Positions 35,588-44,650 of a stretch of DNA of 64,000 nt are shown in pieces. The position numbers and the translations under genes are program-made. This stretch comes from Eubacterium sp. GTDB taxonomy: Bacteria; Bacillota; Clostridia; Oscillospirales; Acutalibacteraceae. Positions within the stretch are counted from its first letter, which is position 1. Every line of letters starts with the position of its first letter. The notes under the pieces were generated by a model. That model did no database searches, was not told the origin of the DNA, and saw only the letters and a list, made by a program, of their open reading frames with translations. Location of the stretch: contig DVEP01000040.1 of the NCBI GenBank assembly GCA_015655975.1, positions 1-64,000 of the forward strand, in the 5' to 3' direction.

Positions 35588-37809
35588 TGCATTATATAAA
35601 GTATAATAAACCGGCAAAAGTTTGGCGTGAGGCGTTACCGCTCGGCAATGGTTTTATGGGAGCTATGGTTTATGGCTCGCTGAAAAATGAAAAAATATGC
35701 TTCAATGACGGAACTTTGTGGTCGGGCTATCCTAAAGATTACAATAGAAAAACAAGTTATGAAAGTCTTCAAAAAGTACGAAAACTTATTTTTGACGGTA
35801 AAAATGCAGAGGCGGACGCTGTTTGTGAAAGTGAACTTACCGGATTTTACAGCGAAGCATTTATGCCGCTCGGAGAAGTTTCTTTAAAATTCAGCGGAGT
35901 TTGCAAAACAAACTATTCAAGGTGTTTAAATCTTTCAAACGCAGTGCACACAGTGAAATCGTCAGGTTGTACAGTCGAAACATTTTGTTCAAATCCCGAC
36001 AAAATAGCAGTGTACAGAATAAAAACAGTTGAGCCTTTTTCTGTAAAAATCAGAGCAAAAAGCAAGTTGAAGTATGAAGTACGCGCAGATGATAACAATT
36101 TGTTTCTTGTCGGAAACGCACCGGACTATGCTGCACCTAACTATTTGAGAAGTGAACTTCGTCCCATTCGTTACAATGAGAAAAAGGGAATGGCTTTCTG
36201 TTTGCAAACACAAGTCAGCACAAACGGTCAGGTTGTTATCAAGAATAACTGTATCGCAGTGAAAAATGCAACGGAAATGATTTTGTATTTTGCTACTGCA
36301 ACAGGTTTTAAAAACTTTGATGAAATGCCTGAAATTGACAGAAACAAGGTAATGAAAAAGTGCAAGACTGCTTTAAATTCCGTAAATAAAGATTACAATG
36401 AACTTAAAGTCCGTCATATTGAAGACTATTCTTCTCTTTATAACAATCAAAGCGTGTCATTTAACTGCGACAACAACTTATCGACAGATGTTTTGCTCAA
36501 GTCGGTTAAAAAGGGTGCAGATGAAAGAGCGCTCAGCGAACTGCTTTACAATTACGGAAAGTATATGATTGTTTCAGGCAGCAGAAAGGGCGGTCAGCCT
36601 CTCAATCTTCAGGGAATTTGGAACAATTCCGTTCGCCCGCCTTGGAGCAGCAACTATACTGTCAATATTAATACTCAAATGAACTATTGGTCAGCGTCAC
36701 GCTCGGGTTTGTCAGACTGCATTGAACCTCTTGTTAAAATGGTATATGAAGTTTTACAAAACGGCAGAAAAACTGCAAAGATAAATTACGGCTGCAGCGG
36801 TTTTGCCTGCAATCATAATGTTGACCTTTGGCGTAAAACCCCTCCTGTCAAAGGAGGCGCAAACTATATGTTTGCTCCGTTGTGCGGCGTGTGGCTTTCA
36901 AATGAACTGTATTCGCACTGTCAAAACGGTTTTCTCGAAAAATATGAAGATAAAATAAAAGAAATTGTAACAGAAGCGGCTCGTTTCTGCTGTGATTTTC
37001 TCGTTCTTTACAATGATGAATATGTAGTTTGTCCTTCGGCTTCGCCTGAAAATGTTTTTACAAAAAACGGTAAAAACTGTAAACTTGACTACGCGTCTGC
37101 TTTTGATATGGGTCTTGTCAAACAAGCGTTTAAAAATGCTCTTGAATTTTCCGATGACTGTAAACTGAAAGATGAAATAAAAGAAAAAACACCGTTTTTG
37201 TATGCTTTTAAAGAAGAAAAAAACGGCATTTGCGAGTGGCACAAAGAGTTTGAAACACGAGAAAAAGGACATCGTCATTTTTCTCCGCTGTACGCTTTTT
37301 ATCCTGCAAATGTTATTTCATATTATTCAGACAGCGAAAAAAGAGAATGGGTAAGAAGGTTATTTCATTACAGAATTGACAATTCAAAACAATACATAGG
37401 CTGGTCTGCCGCTTGGGCAATTTGTCTTTCGGCAAGATTGAGAGAAAGCGATACTGCACAAAAAGTAGTTCGCAGTATGTTAAGCCACTCTGTATTCAAA
37501 AACCTTTTCTGCGTTCATCCTCCGTTTTATTTTCAAATTGACGGAAATCTCGGATTTGTAGCAGGGATTAATGAAATGCTTGTTACCGAAGAAAACGGAG
37601 TAACAGAGTTGCTTGCGGCTTTACCTTCAAATTTCGGCGAGTCGGGTGAAGTTGAAAACATGGTAGTAAACGGTGCTAAAATCAGTTTTAAATGGAAAAA
37701 CGGATTGGTTACCGAAATGCACAGCGATAAACCTGTAAATGTTCTTAACAAACATCTTGATGAAAATGTTGTTAAGAATGAAAATATAACTGTAAAAGGG
37801 GAAATGTAA
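35584..37809 (+). CDS. GH95 alpha-L-fucosidase (canonical type)
   Basis: This 741-aa protein is a typical GH95. It starts with KVWREALPLGNGFMGAMVYG and FNDGTLWSG, then has SGSRKGGQPLNLQGIWN, PPWSSNYTVNINTQMNYW, CNHNVDLWRKTPP, CPSASPENVF (with the acid Glu), HRHFSPLYAFYPA, IGWSAAWAICLSARL and FQIDGNLGFVAGINEML. GH95 is an inverting family with specificity for alpha-1,2-fucose (H antigen) and, in some members, alpha-L-galactose. Tandem ATGs lie at 35584 and 35587; the second has the better 7-nt spacing to AGGAG. No signal peptide is present. It lies in the P5 operon, overlapping GH129 by 4 nt, and is followed by a metallophosphoesterase 1 bp later. Confidence 0.92.
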   Translation: MMHYIKYNKPAKVWREALPLGNGFMGAMVYGSLKNEKICFNDGTLWSGYPKDYNRKTSYESLQKVRKLIFDGKNAEADAVCESELTGFYSEAFMPLGEVSLKFSGVCKTNYSRCLNLSNAVHTVKSSGCTVETFCSNPDKIAVYRIKTVEPFSVKIRAKSKLKYEVRADDNNLFLVGNAPDYAAPNYLRSELRPIRYNEKKGMAFCLQTQVSTNGQVVIKNNCIAVKNATEMILYFATATGFKNFDEMPEIDRNKVMKKCKTALNSVNKDYNELKVRHIEDYSSLYNNQSVSFNCDNNLSTDVLLKSVKKGADERALSELLYNYGKYMIVSGSRKGGQPLNLQGIWNNSVRPPWSSNYTVNINTQMNYWSASRSGLSDCIEPLVKMVYEVLQNGRKTAKINYGCSGFACNHNVDLWRKTPPVKGGANYMFAPLCGVWLSNELYSHCQNGFLEKYEDKIKEIVTEAARFCCDFLVLYNDEYVVCPSASPENVFTKNGKNCKLDYASAFDMGLVKQAFKNALEFSDDCKLKDEIKEKTPFLYAFKEEKNGICEWHKEFETREKGHRHFSPLYAFYPANVISYYSDSEKREWVRRLFHYRIDNSKQYIGWSAAWAICLSARLRESDTAQKVVRSMLSHSVFKNLFCVHPPFYFQIDGNLGFVAGINEMLVTEENGVTELLAALPSNFGESGEVENMVVNGAKISFKWKNGLVTEMHSDKPVNVLNKHLDENVVKNENITVKGEM

Positions 37810-37810
37810 G

Positions 37811-38860
37811 TTGAAAAAAGGTATGAAGATATTTATATCTGTTTTACTTGTTTTAGCAATTATAGGGGGTATTGCAACTTTGGGCGTTACTTTTTACGGC
37901 AAAAAATATGTGCGTTCTGATGATACGGCTTTTTCTGTATTGCAGATAACAGATGTGCATATTTTAAATGATGAGAAAAAAGATGCAAAAGCGTTTAAAA
38001 CCATTACTGCTATGGTTGATACTGCTAAACCCGATATGATTGTTGTTACAGGTGATATTACAAGCGAAAAAGAAAACTATACTGCGTTTAAAACTTTTTG
38101 TACTTTTATGGAAAAGTTCAAGATTCCATGGGCGTTTACATTCGGCAATCATGAAGGACTGGATATTAAGTATGAACCGAATGAAGTGTTGGACCCTGAA
38201 AAAATCGCAGATAAACAGACTCTCAACGACTACCTTGAATCGCTTGAATATTGTATATACGAACGCGGAGATGAAAATGTAGACGGTATGGGCAATTATT
38301 ACTACACTGTTCGTGATGACAGCGATAATGCTTTAATGTCTTTAATTTTTATGGACTCAAACAGTTATGACAGTGTAAACGAAGGCTACGACCATTTTCA
38401 TGACAATCAGGTAAATTGGTATGAAAATACAGTTAAGAAAATAGCCAAGGAAGAAAACGGTGATGAAAACAAAGTTGTTCCTTCGCTTGCATTCTTTCAT
38501 GTTCCTATGCAGGAATTTATGACTGCATATGATGAAGCAAAGGGTACGGACAATCGACTTTTTGGTTTTCGATTTTTTAATGAAAACGGAACACCTGCCG
38601 TTGACGACCAAATGTTTGAAACAATGCTTGAACTCGGTTCGACAAAAGGTTGTTTTGTAGGACACGACCATATGAACAATTTTTCTGTGAATTACAAAGG
38701 AATAAGGCTCACTTACGGACTTTCGTGCGACCACAATATTTATTTGACTCCGTTCAGAGGCGGAACTCTGATTAATATAAAAAACGACGGCACTTTTACT
38801 ACACAAAGTTTAATTCGCCATCGTGGTCAAAATACTATAACATTCTGCAAAGAACAGTAA
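37811..38860 (+). CDS. Membrane-anchored calcineurin-like metallophosphoesterase (copy 2)
   Basis: This 349-aa protein is a paralogue of the enzyme at 19630: an N-terminal transmembrane anchor (IFISVLLVLAIIGGIATLGVTFY), then DVH, TGD, GNHEG, FHVPMQE and GHDH in the same order and spacing. It should hydrolyse a phosphoester on the outer face of the membrane. The start is TTG 37811, one base after the GH95 stop and downstream of GGGG; ATG 37823 is possible. It closes the P5 operon and is followed by a terminator at 38963. The substrate is unknown. The GNHD of copy 1 is GNHE here, a substitution at or next to a metal-site residue. Confidence 0.82.
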   Translation: MKKGMKIFISVLLVLAIIGGIATLGVTFYGKKYVRSDDTAFSVLQITDVHILNDEKKDAKAFKTITAMVDTAKPDMIVVTGDITSEKENYTAFKTFCTFMEKFKIPWAFTFGNHEGLDIKYEPNEVLDPEKIADKQTLNDYLESLEYCIYERGDENVDGMGNYYYTVRDDSDNALMSLIFMDSNSYDSVNEGYDHFHDNQVNWYENTVKKIAKEENGDENKVVPSLAFFHVPMQEFMTAYDEAKGTDNRLFGFRFFNENGTPAVDDQMFETMLELGSTKGCFVGHDHMNNFSVNYKGIRLTYGLSCDHNIYLTPFRGGTLINIKNDGTFTTQSLIRHRGQNTITFCKEQ

Positions 38861-38962
38861 TAGTTCTTAATAAATGCATAATCAATATGAAATTTTATAT
38901 CTGATATATCTGATTTTTTGCATTAGATATAATACATTTGTATAGTATATTTTTTAGTTTTA

Positions 38963-38990
38963 AAGAACTTGTTTGCGCAAGTTCTTTTTT
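38963..38990 (+). terminator. Terminator of the P5 glycan operon
   Basis: An AGAACTTG / CAAGTTCT stem with loop TTTGCG is followed by a run of T residues. Confidence 0.9.
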
Positions 38991-39064
38991 ACTATTTATT
39001 ATTTTTACTTAACTTAGTAATAAATAACTTACTTACTATAACTTTTTTAACATATTTTAGATAT

Positions 39065-39093
39065 TTGTTTACAAAAATATTACAAGATAATAC
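39065..39093 (+). promoter_or_regulatory. Likely promoter of xpt
   Basis: TTGTTT and TAATAC are separated by 17 bp, about 65 bp upstream of the xpt ATG. I looked for a purine riboswitch in 38991-39158 and found none. Confidence 0.5.
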
Positions 39094-39158
39094 AAAAAAT
39101 TGCAAAAATACTAAAAAAAATGTATTATACCTTTGTAAAAAAGATTAGAGGGTTTTGT

Positions 39159-39737
39159 ATGGACTTATTAAAAAATAAAATCATTGCAGAAGGCGAAGTA
39201 TATGAAGGGAATATATTAAAAGTTGACTCTTTTTTAAATCATCAAATAGATGTTCCTTTTATGGCAGAAGTCGGTAAAGAATTCTATCGTTTATATAAAG
39301 ATTGCGGTATAAATAAAATTTTAACGATTGAAGCGTCCGGTATAGGCGTTGGATGTATGGCTGCTCAGTTTTTTAATTGTCCGCTTGTTTTTGCTAAAAA
39401 AACTAAGTCAAAAAATATTGCGGGGGAAGTTTACACTTCAAAAGTAGCTTCATTTACGCATGGTACAACTTATGATATTATAGTTTCCAAGAAGTTTTTA
39501 AATGAGGGCGACAAAGTTCTCATTGTTGACGATTTTCTTGCACTCGGAAACGCGCTTAACGGTTTGATTGAACTGGTCGATAATAGCGGCGCAACACTTG
39601 CTGGCTGCGGAATAGTCATCGAAAAAGGGTATCAGCACGGCGGAGACAAATTACGAGAGCAGGGAATTCGTGTAGAGTCACTTGCAATTGTTGAAGATAT
39701 GAATCACGAAACGGGTAAAATAACTTTCAGAGAATAA
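39159..39737 (+). CDS. xpt: Xanthine phosphoribosyltransferase
   Basis: This 192-aa enzyme would convert xanthine and PRPP to XMP in purine salvage. The PRPP-binding loop is in VLIVDDFLALGNALNGL, and the upstream base-binding region KILTIEASGIGVGCMAAQFF is typical of Xpt. I chose ATG 39159, preceded by AGAGGG, over an in-frame ATG at 39120 without a ribosome binding site. In many Firmicutes xpt is controlled by a purine riboswitch, but this leader lacks one. It is followed after 57 bp by a purine-type ABC importer, consistent with uptake and salvage of purines. Confidence 0.92.
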   Translation: MDLLKNKIIAEGEVYEGNILKVDSFLNHQIDVPFMAEVGKEFYRLYKDCGINKILTIEASGIGVGCMAAQFFNCPLVFAKKTKSKNIAGEVYTSKVASFTHGTTYDIIVSKKFLNEGDKVLIVDDFLALGNALNGLIELVDNSGATLAGCGIVIEKGYQHGGDKLREQGIRVESLAIVEDMNHETGKITFRE

Positions 39738-39794
39738 ATTTGTAATTAGAGGCTTTTGCCTTTTAATAATTATTATTTAAGGAGGAACAGTTAA

Positions 39795-40952
39795 ATGAAA
39801 CTTTCCAAAAAACTCATTGCCATCTTAATGGCGGTTGTTCTTGCAGTTGTATGTGTTGCTTGTTCTTCAGGCACAACAGACAAAGAAGACAAAAAAGGTG
39901 AATTGACTGCTGACACAATTAAGATTGGCGTTCTTCACATTACAAGTAAAGATGATACTTCAGGCTACACTGCTGCACACCAAGCAGGTATTGTAGGTAT
40001 GATGAAAGAACTCAACATTCCTGAAGAAAATGTTATCATCAAAGACAATGTTGCTGACACAGACACAACTCTCACAAAACAATCTCTTCAGGAACTTGTT
40101 GAAGCAGGATGTAATATCATTTTCGCTACAAGTTACAACTATATGACAACTGTTGATGAATTTGCAAAACAGTATCCTGAAATCATTTTCTCTCACTGCT
40201 CGGGTTCACTCAGCAATGATTCAAACTTCAACAACTATTTCGGAAGAATTAACGAAGCTCGTTACCTTTCAGGTGTAGTTGCAGGTCTTAAAGCAAAAGA
40301 ATTGAACAATCCTGTTCTTGGATATGTTGCTGCTATGGACGATACAAACGCTGAAGTTACAGGCGGTATAAATGCATTCCTTCTCGGCGCTCAATCTGTA
40401 TATCCGGAGTGCACTCTTAAAGTTTCTGTTACAGGCGAATGGTACAACCCTGAAAAAGAAGGAAAATCTGCTCAAGCGCTTATTGACGCAGGTTGTTCTG
40501 TAATTTCTCAGCATTGCGACTCAGATACAACACAAACAACTATTGCAAAAGCAAACGAAAACGGCAAAAAAGTATTTGGTGTAGGTTACAACTCAGACAT
40601 GGTACCTGCTGCTCCTTCTACTTGCCTCACTTCTCCTATTTGGAATTGGAATGTTTACTATACAGCAGCTGTTCAGTGGGTTCTTGACGGTAAAGCTTGG
40701 AAAGATTTCGGCAACTACTACGAAGGTATGAATAAAGGTCTTGTGGATATTTCTCCTATCAATGAAAAAGCAGTTGCAGACGGCACAGCTGAAGCTATTG
40801 AAGAAGCTAAAAAAGGTATTGTTGACGGAACAACAGTTATCTTTAATAAGGATGTTGAAAAAGCAGACGGTACAAAATTAGGACACGATTTGACTGACAA
40901 AGAAATTGCTCAGGAAATGACCTACTATGTAAAAGGTGTTTCAACATTATAA
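39795..40952 (+). CDS. BMP-family substrate-binding lipoprotein (purine nucleoside-type)
   Basis: This 385-aa lipoprotein has a signal peptide (residues 1-22) ending in the lipobox VCVAC, so Cys23 is acylated and the protein faces outward. The mature part is the BMP/PnrA/Med fold: KIGVLHI, GCNIIFATSYNYM, GRINEARYLSGVVAGLKA and GCSVISQHCDSDTT. BMP proteins bind purine nucleosides in known cases. AAGGAGG precedes the ATG. Two intergenic hairpins lie between it and the ABC genes, a usual way to keep the binding protein more abundant than the membrane parts. Neighbouring xpt supports a purine ligand; the glycan locus next door leaves a sugar ligand possible but less likely. Confidence 0.88.
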   Translation: MKLSKKLIAILMAVVLAVVCVACSSGTTDKEDKKGELTADTIKIGVLHITSKDDTSGYTAAHQAGIVGMMKELNIPEENVIIKDNVADTDTTLTKQSLQELVEAGCNIIFATSYNYMTTVDEFAKQYPEIIFSHCSGSLSNDSNFNNYFGRINEARYLSGVVAGLKAKELNNPVLGYVAAMDDTNAEVTGGINAFLLGAQSVYPECTLKVSVTGEWYNPEKEGKSAQALIDAGCSVISQHCDSDTTQTTIAKANENGKKVFGVGYNSDMVPAAPSTCLTSPIWNWNVYYTAAVQWVLDGKAWKDFGNYYEGMNKGLVDISPINEKAVADGTAEAIEEAKKGIVDGTTVIFNKDVEKADGTKLGHDLTDKEIAQEMTYYVKGVSTL

Positions 40953-40964
40953 TTTTATTTAATA

Positions 40965-40990
40965 AGTGGGACACAATTTTGTGTCCCACT
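40965..40990 (+). terminator. Intercistronic hairpin after the BMP gene
   Basis: AGTGGGACACAA pairs perfectly over 12 bp with TTGTGTCCCACT across a 2-base gap. The tail GTTTCTGCG is a poor U-tract, so it is more likely an mRNA-stabilising or partly terminating element. Confidence 0.75.
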
Positions 40991-41000
40991 GTTTCTGCGT

Positions 41001-41053
41001 AATGCTCAGCAGAAAATATAGACCGTATTTTTCTGTGTTTTGTGCTGAGCATT
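41001..41053 (+). promoter_or_regulatory. Second structured element in the BMP-ABC spacer
   Basis: AATGCTCAGCA (41001-41011) and TGCTGAGCATT (41043-41053) form a perfect 11-bp stem, with an inner AGAAAATA/TATTTTTCT helix. It ends 30 bp before the ATPase start, so it could limit translation or stability of the downstream message. Confidence 0.6.
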
Positions 41054-41083
41054 AAACGGTAATTTATATTAGGATGTGTATTT

Positions 41084-42592
41084 ATGACAAATAATATAGC
41101 CATTGAACTTAAAGGTATAACAAAAACATTTGGTTCCGTAAAAGCGAACGACGGCGTAGATTTGACAGTAAGAAAAGGGGAAATACTCGCTCTTTTAGGT
41201 GAAAACGGTTCCGGTAAAACAACGCTGATGAATATGATATCAGGGATATATCATCCGGACAGCGGTACAATCAAGGTTAACGGAAAAGAAGTAAGTATCA
41301 ATTCTCCGAAAGACAGTTTTGATTTGGGTATCGGTATGGTACACCAGCACTTCAAACTTGTAGATGTTTTTTCTGCAAAAGAAAATATTGAAATGGGTTA
41401 CGCAAGTAAAAAGAATTTCAAAAAAGAGTTGCAGAGAATTTCCTCACTTTACGGCTTAACAACCGACGCTGACAAAATCGTCAGCAATATGTCGGTCAGC
41501 GAAAAGCAAACAGTCGAAATATTGAAAGTAATTTACAGGGGCGCTGAAATTCTTATTTTAGATGAGCCCACTGCTGTTTTGACTCCGCAGGAAACTAAAA
41601 GGCTTTTCAAAATTTTGCGCAATATGAGAGATAACGGTTGTGCTATTATCATCATTACTCATAAATTAAATGAAGTTCTTGAAATCAGTGACAGAGTAAC
41701 TATTTTACGAAAAGGTAAAACAGTCGGTTCAGTTGTAACATCTCAAACAAATTCAAGTGAATTGACAAACTTAATGGTGGGCAGAAAAGTAGAACTTTCA
41801 ATAGAAAGACCTGAAACGGAAAAAGTCGATGAGTTTTTTGAAGTACATCATTTAACTGTTAAAAACGGCGATACAGTAGCCCTCAAAAATATCAGTTTCG
41901 ATATCAGGGGCGGAGAGATACTCGGTGTTGCAGGTGTTGCAGGAAGCGGTCAAAAAGAACTTTGTGAAACAATCGCAGGTTTACAAAAGGCTGAAGAAGG
42001 AGCAATTCTTTTCAACAAAAAGAATATTATAGGCAACACTCCGTCCCAAATAATCAAACAGGGTATAAGCATGAGTTTCATTCCCGAGGATAGATTGGGT
42101 ATGGGTCTTGTTGCTTCAATGGGCATGGTTGACAATCTGCTTTTGAAATCATACAACGCAAATAAAGGTATTTTTGTTGACAAAAAACCTGCAAAAGAAC
42201 TTGCCGATAAACTTGTGAAAGAACTTGAAATTTCAACTCCGTCCGTAAATACACCTGTTAAAAATCTTTCAGGCGGAAATGTTCAAAAAGTGCTTTTAGG
42301 CAGAGAAATTAAAGCAAGTCCGCAGGTAATTGTTACTGCATATCCTGTCAGAGGACTTGATGTCAATTCTTCATATATAGTTTACGATTTGCTGAATGAA
42401 GAAAAGAAACGCGGAGTAGCAGTTCTGTTTATAGGCGAAGATTTAGATGTTTTGCTTAGTTTGTGCGACAGAATTATGGTGCTTTGTCATGGCGAAATTA
42501 CAGGTATTGTAGATGCTAAAAATGTTACAAAAGAACAAATCGGTTTGTTGATGGCGGGTCAAAAACAAGAGGAGGTGTTTGCAGATGCATAA
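41084..42592 (+). CDS. ABC importer ATPase, two nucleotide-binding domains (NupO-like)
   Basis: This 502-aa protein has tandem ABC domains of the sugar/nucleoside-importer type. Domain 1 has Walker A GENGSGKT, signature VSEKQ and Walker B ILILDEPTAVL. Domain 2 has a degenerate P-loop GVAGSGQK, signature LSGGN, and VTAYPVRGLD where most relatives have a QPTRGLD-type sequence. A degenerate second site is normal in this subfamily. It energises uptake with the permeases at 42585 and 43670 and the BMP lipoprotein. The 3' end overlaps the next start region. Confidence 0.9.
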   Translation: MTNNIAIELKGITKTFGSVKANDGVDLTVRKGEILALLGENGSGKTTLMNMISGIYHPDSGTIKVNGKEVSINSPKDSFDLGIGMVHQHFKLVDVFSAKENIEMGYASKKNFKKELQRISSLYGLTTDADKIVSNMSVSEKQTVEILKVIYRGAEILILDEPTAVLTPQETKRLFKILRNMRDNGCAIIIITHKLNEVLEISDRVTILRKGKTVGSVVTSQTNSSELTNLMVGRKVELSIERPETEKVDEFFEVHHLTVKNGDTVALKNISFDIRGGEILGVAGVAGSGQKELCETIAGLQKAEEGAILFNKKNIIGNTPSQIIKQGISMSFIPEDRLGMGLVASMGMVDNLLLKSYNANKGIFVDKKPAKELADKLVKELEISTPSVNTPVKNLSGGNVQKVLLGREIKASPQVIVTAYPVRGLDVNSSYIVYDLLNEEKKRGVAVLFIGEDLDVLLSLCDRIMVLCHGEITGIVDAKNVTKEQIGLLMAGQKQEEVFADA

Positions 42593-43673
42593 AAAAACAA
42601 ACAATATGCCTTTGCATTTGGCAAAGCGTGTAAATATGTCAAATAGTTCAAAAATAATTTTAAGAATTGCGTCTGTTTTACTTGCACTTGTTATAGGCGG
42701 AATATTTATAGCGATTTTAGGGTTCAATCCTTTTGAGGCGTATAAATCAATCATTGACGGATGTTTTAGGTCGAAGATTTCATTTCAATCAACGGTTTCT
42801 TTATGGATACCTTTAGTAATAACATCTTTAGGTCTTTCATTTGCATTTAAAATGAAGTTTTGGAACATCGGCGCTGAAGGTCAAATAATGATGGGTGGTA
42901 TTTTTTCCTGCTTTTTTGCGCTGAATTGCTCTGATTGGCCTAAAGTAATTCTTATTCCGGTTATGTTTATTGCAGGTGCGATAGGCGGCGGTATTTTTGC
43001 ACTAATTCCCGCACTGTTTAAAGTTAAATTCGGTACTAACGAAACGCTTTTTACTTTGATGCTGAACTATGTAGCGCAATATTTGATTGCATTTTTAATC
43101 TCGGGACCTTGGAAAAGAACACAGGGTTTTGCAAGTATCGGCTCGTTTGACGAAAATGTATTTTTACCGAAAGTTTTCGGAGTCCATATCGGTTGGATTA
43201 TAGCAGTTTTGTTGATTGTGTTTGTTTATGTTTATTTGACATATACAAAACGAGGATATGAAATATCTGTTGTCGGAGAAAGTCAGGAAACTGCAAGATA
43301 TTCAGGAATGAATGTTAAGAAAATTATCGTCAGAACTATGTTTATAAGCGGTGCAATTTGCGGTATCGTAGGTATGGTGCAGTCAACAGGATACGACCAC
43401 ACTTTGACAACAGGTATTACAGGCGGCGTAGGTTGGACGGGTATCATCATAGCGTGGTTATCACAACTTAACCCTATCATCATTTCTGTTGTTTCTGCTT
43501 TCTTTGCTATTTTGGAAAAAGGAAGCAGCAATATGCAAACTGCAATCGGAATATCGGCCTATGCTGCCGATGTTCTTCAAGGAATTATTCTGTTTTTTGT
43601 TCTCGGCAGTGAATTCTTTATCAATTATAAAATAACTATCAGTTCATCAAAAAGCAAGAAAGGAGCAAAATGA
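42585..43673 (+). CDS. ABC importer permease (NupP-like)
   Basis: This 362-aa polytopic membrane protein of the BPD-transp-2 family has about 8-9 hydrophobic segments. The conserved stretches KFWNIGAEGQIMMGGIF and GESQETARYSGMN are typical of nucleoside/BMP-type permeases. I chose ATG 42585, which has AGGAGG 9 bp upstream, over an in-frame TTG 6 bp earlier. It overlaps the ATPase gene by 8 nt and the second permease by 4 nt. Confidence 0.9.
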   Translation: MHKKTNNMPLHLAKRVNMSNSSKIILRIASVLLALVIGGIFIAILGFNPFEAYKSIIDGCFRSKISFQSTVSLWIPLVITSLGLSFAFKMKFWNIGAEGQIMMGGIFSCFFALNCSDWPKVILIPVMFIAGAIGGGIFALIPALFKVKFGTNETLFTLMLNYVAQYLIAFLISGPWKRTQGFASIGSFDENVFLPKVFGVHIGWIIAVLLIVFVYVYLTYTKRGYEISVVGESQETARYSGMNVKKIIVRTMFISGAICGIVGMVQSTGYDHTLTTGITGGVGWTGIIIAWLSQLNPIIISVVSAFFAILEKGSSNMQTAIGISAYAADVLQGIILFFVLGSEFFINYKITISSSKSKKGAK

Positions 43674-44632
43674 TTATGGAAACTTTTGTGAATTTTTTAT
43701 GCGCATCTATAATTTCTGCTGCTCCGCTTTTGTTTGCAACAGTCGGCGAAATTTTAACTGAAAAAACAGGAAGTTTAAATCTCGGCGTTGAAGGTTTGAT
43801 GTGGATGGGTTCGTTTATCGGCTTTTTCACAGCGCTTCATACAAACAGTCTTTTCCTGGCTTTGCTTGCCGCATTTGTAGGTTGTATGATTATTGACCTT
43901 ATTTATGCATTTCTTACTGTTACGCTCAGAGCAAATCAAAATGTTACAGGTTTGACACTGACTATTTTCGGTATAGGTCTTGCAAAAGTTCTCGGAACAA
44001 TAATGACAACTGCTGAGGGCGGAGCACCGAAACTTTCTGAAGAATTTGTTTCTAAAACAGGCAGTCTGTCTATATCCGCTTTTAAAGACATACCGTTACT
44101 TAACGAGTTTTTTAACAAAATGAATATACTTGTTTTTCTCGCTATTGCAATAGCAATCATTTGTTTTGTTTTTCTTAAAAAATCAAAATACGGTCTCAAT
44201 TTAAGAGCAGTCGGTGAAAATCCCGGTGCAGCGGACGCGGCAGGAATAAATGTAACTTTTTATAAATATATTAATATCATTGTCGGCGGCGGTATTTGCG
44301 GTCTCGGCGGTGCATATATGGCTTTCATCTCTGCTAACGGCAGTTGGCAGGAAGGCGGTATTGTTAACGGTACAGGCTGGATAGCAGTTGCGCTTGTTAT
44401 TTTTGCAAGTTGGTCTCCTCTTGTTGCCGTACTCGGCTCATTTGTCTTCGGTGCTTTCCAGACTTTACAATACTATGTTCCGTCAGATGTTATTAAAATT
44501 CCAATCGACATATATTCTATGCTGCCGTTTTTACTGACAGCGATAGTGCTCGTATTTTCATCTATGAGAAAGAAGAAAAATTCAAATCAACCAAAGCATC
44601 TCGGTCTTAATTATTACAGAGAAGAACGATAA
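43670..44632 (+). CDS. ABC importer permease (NupQ-like)
   Basis: This 320-aa permease is the partner of the upstream NupP-like protein. It begins with the typical ASIISAAPLLFATVGEILTEKTGSLNLGVEGLMWMG and has about 8-9 membrane segments, with VGENPGAADAAGIN in the coupling region. ATG 43670 overlaps the preceding stop and has AAAGGAG upstream. The protein ends in a basic, cytoplasmic tail. It completes the BMP-ATPase-permease-permease importer. Confidence 0.9.
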   Translation: MIMETFVNFLCASIISAAPLLFATVGEILTEKTGSLNLGVEGLMWMGSFIGFFTALHTNSLFLALLAAFVGCMIIDLIYAFLTVTLRANQNVTGLTLTIFGIGLAKVLGTIMTTAEGGAPKLSEEFVSKTGSLSISAFKDIPLLNEFFNKMNILVFLAIAIAIICFVFLKKSKYGLNLRAVGENPGAADAAGINVTFYKYINIIVGGGICGLGGAYMAFISANGSWQEGGIVNGTGWIAVALVIFASWSPLVAVLGSFVFGAFQTLQYYVPSDVIKIPIDIYSMLPFLLTAIVLVFSSMRKKKNSNQPKHLGLNYYREER

Positions 44633-44650
44633 ATTTCGGAGGATTTTATT

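Noticed and set aside
38991..39158. Purine riboswitch upstream of xpt
   Set aside because: The conserved loop sequences of the purine aptamer are absent; only an AT-rich leader and a promoter-like pair are seen.
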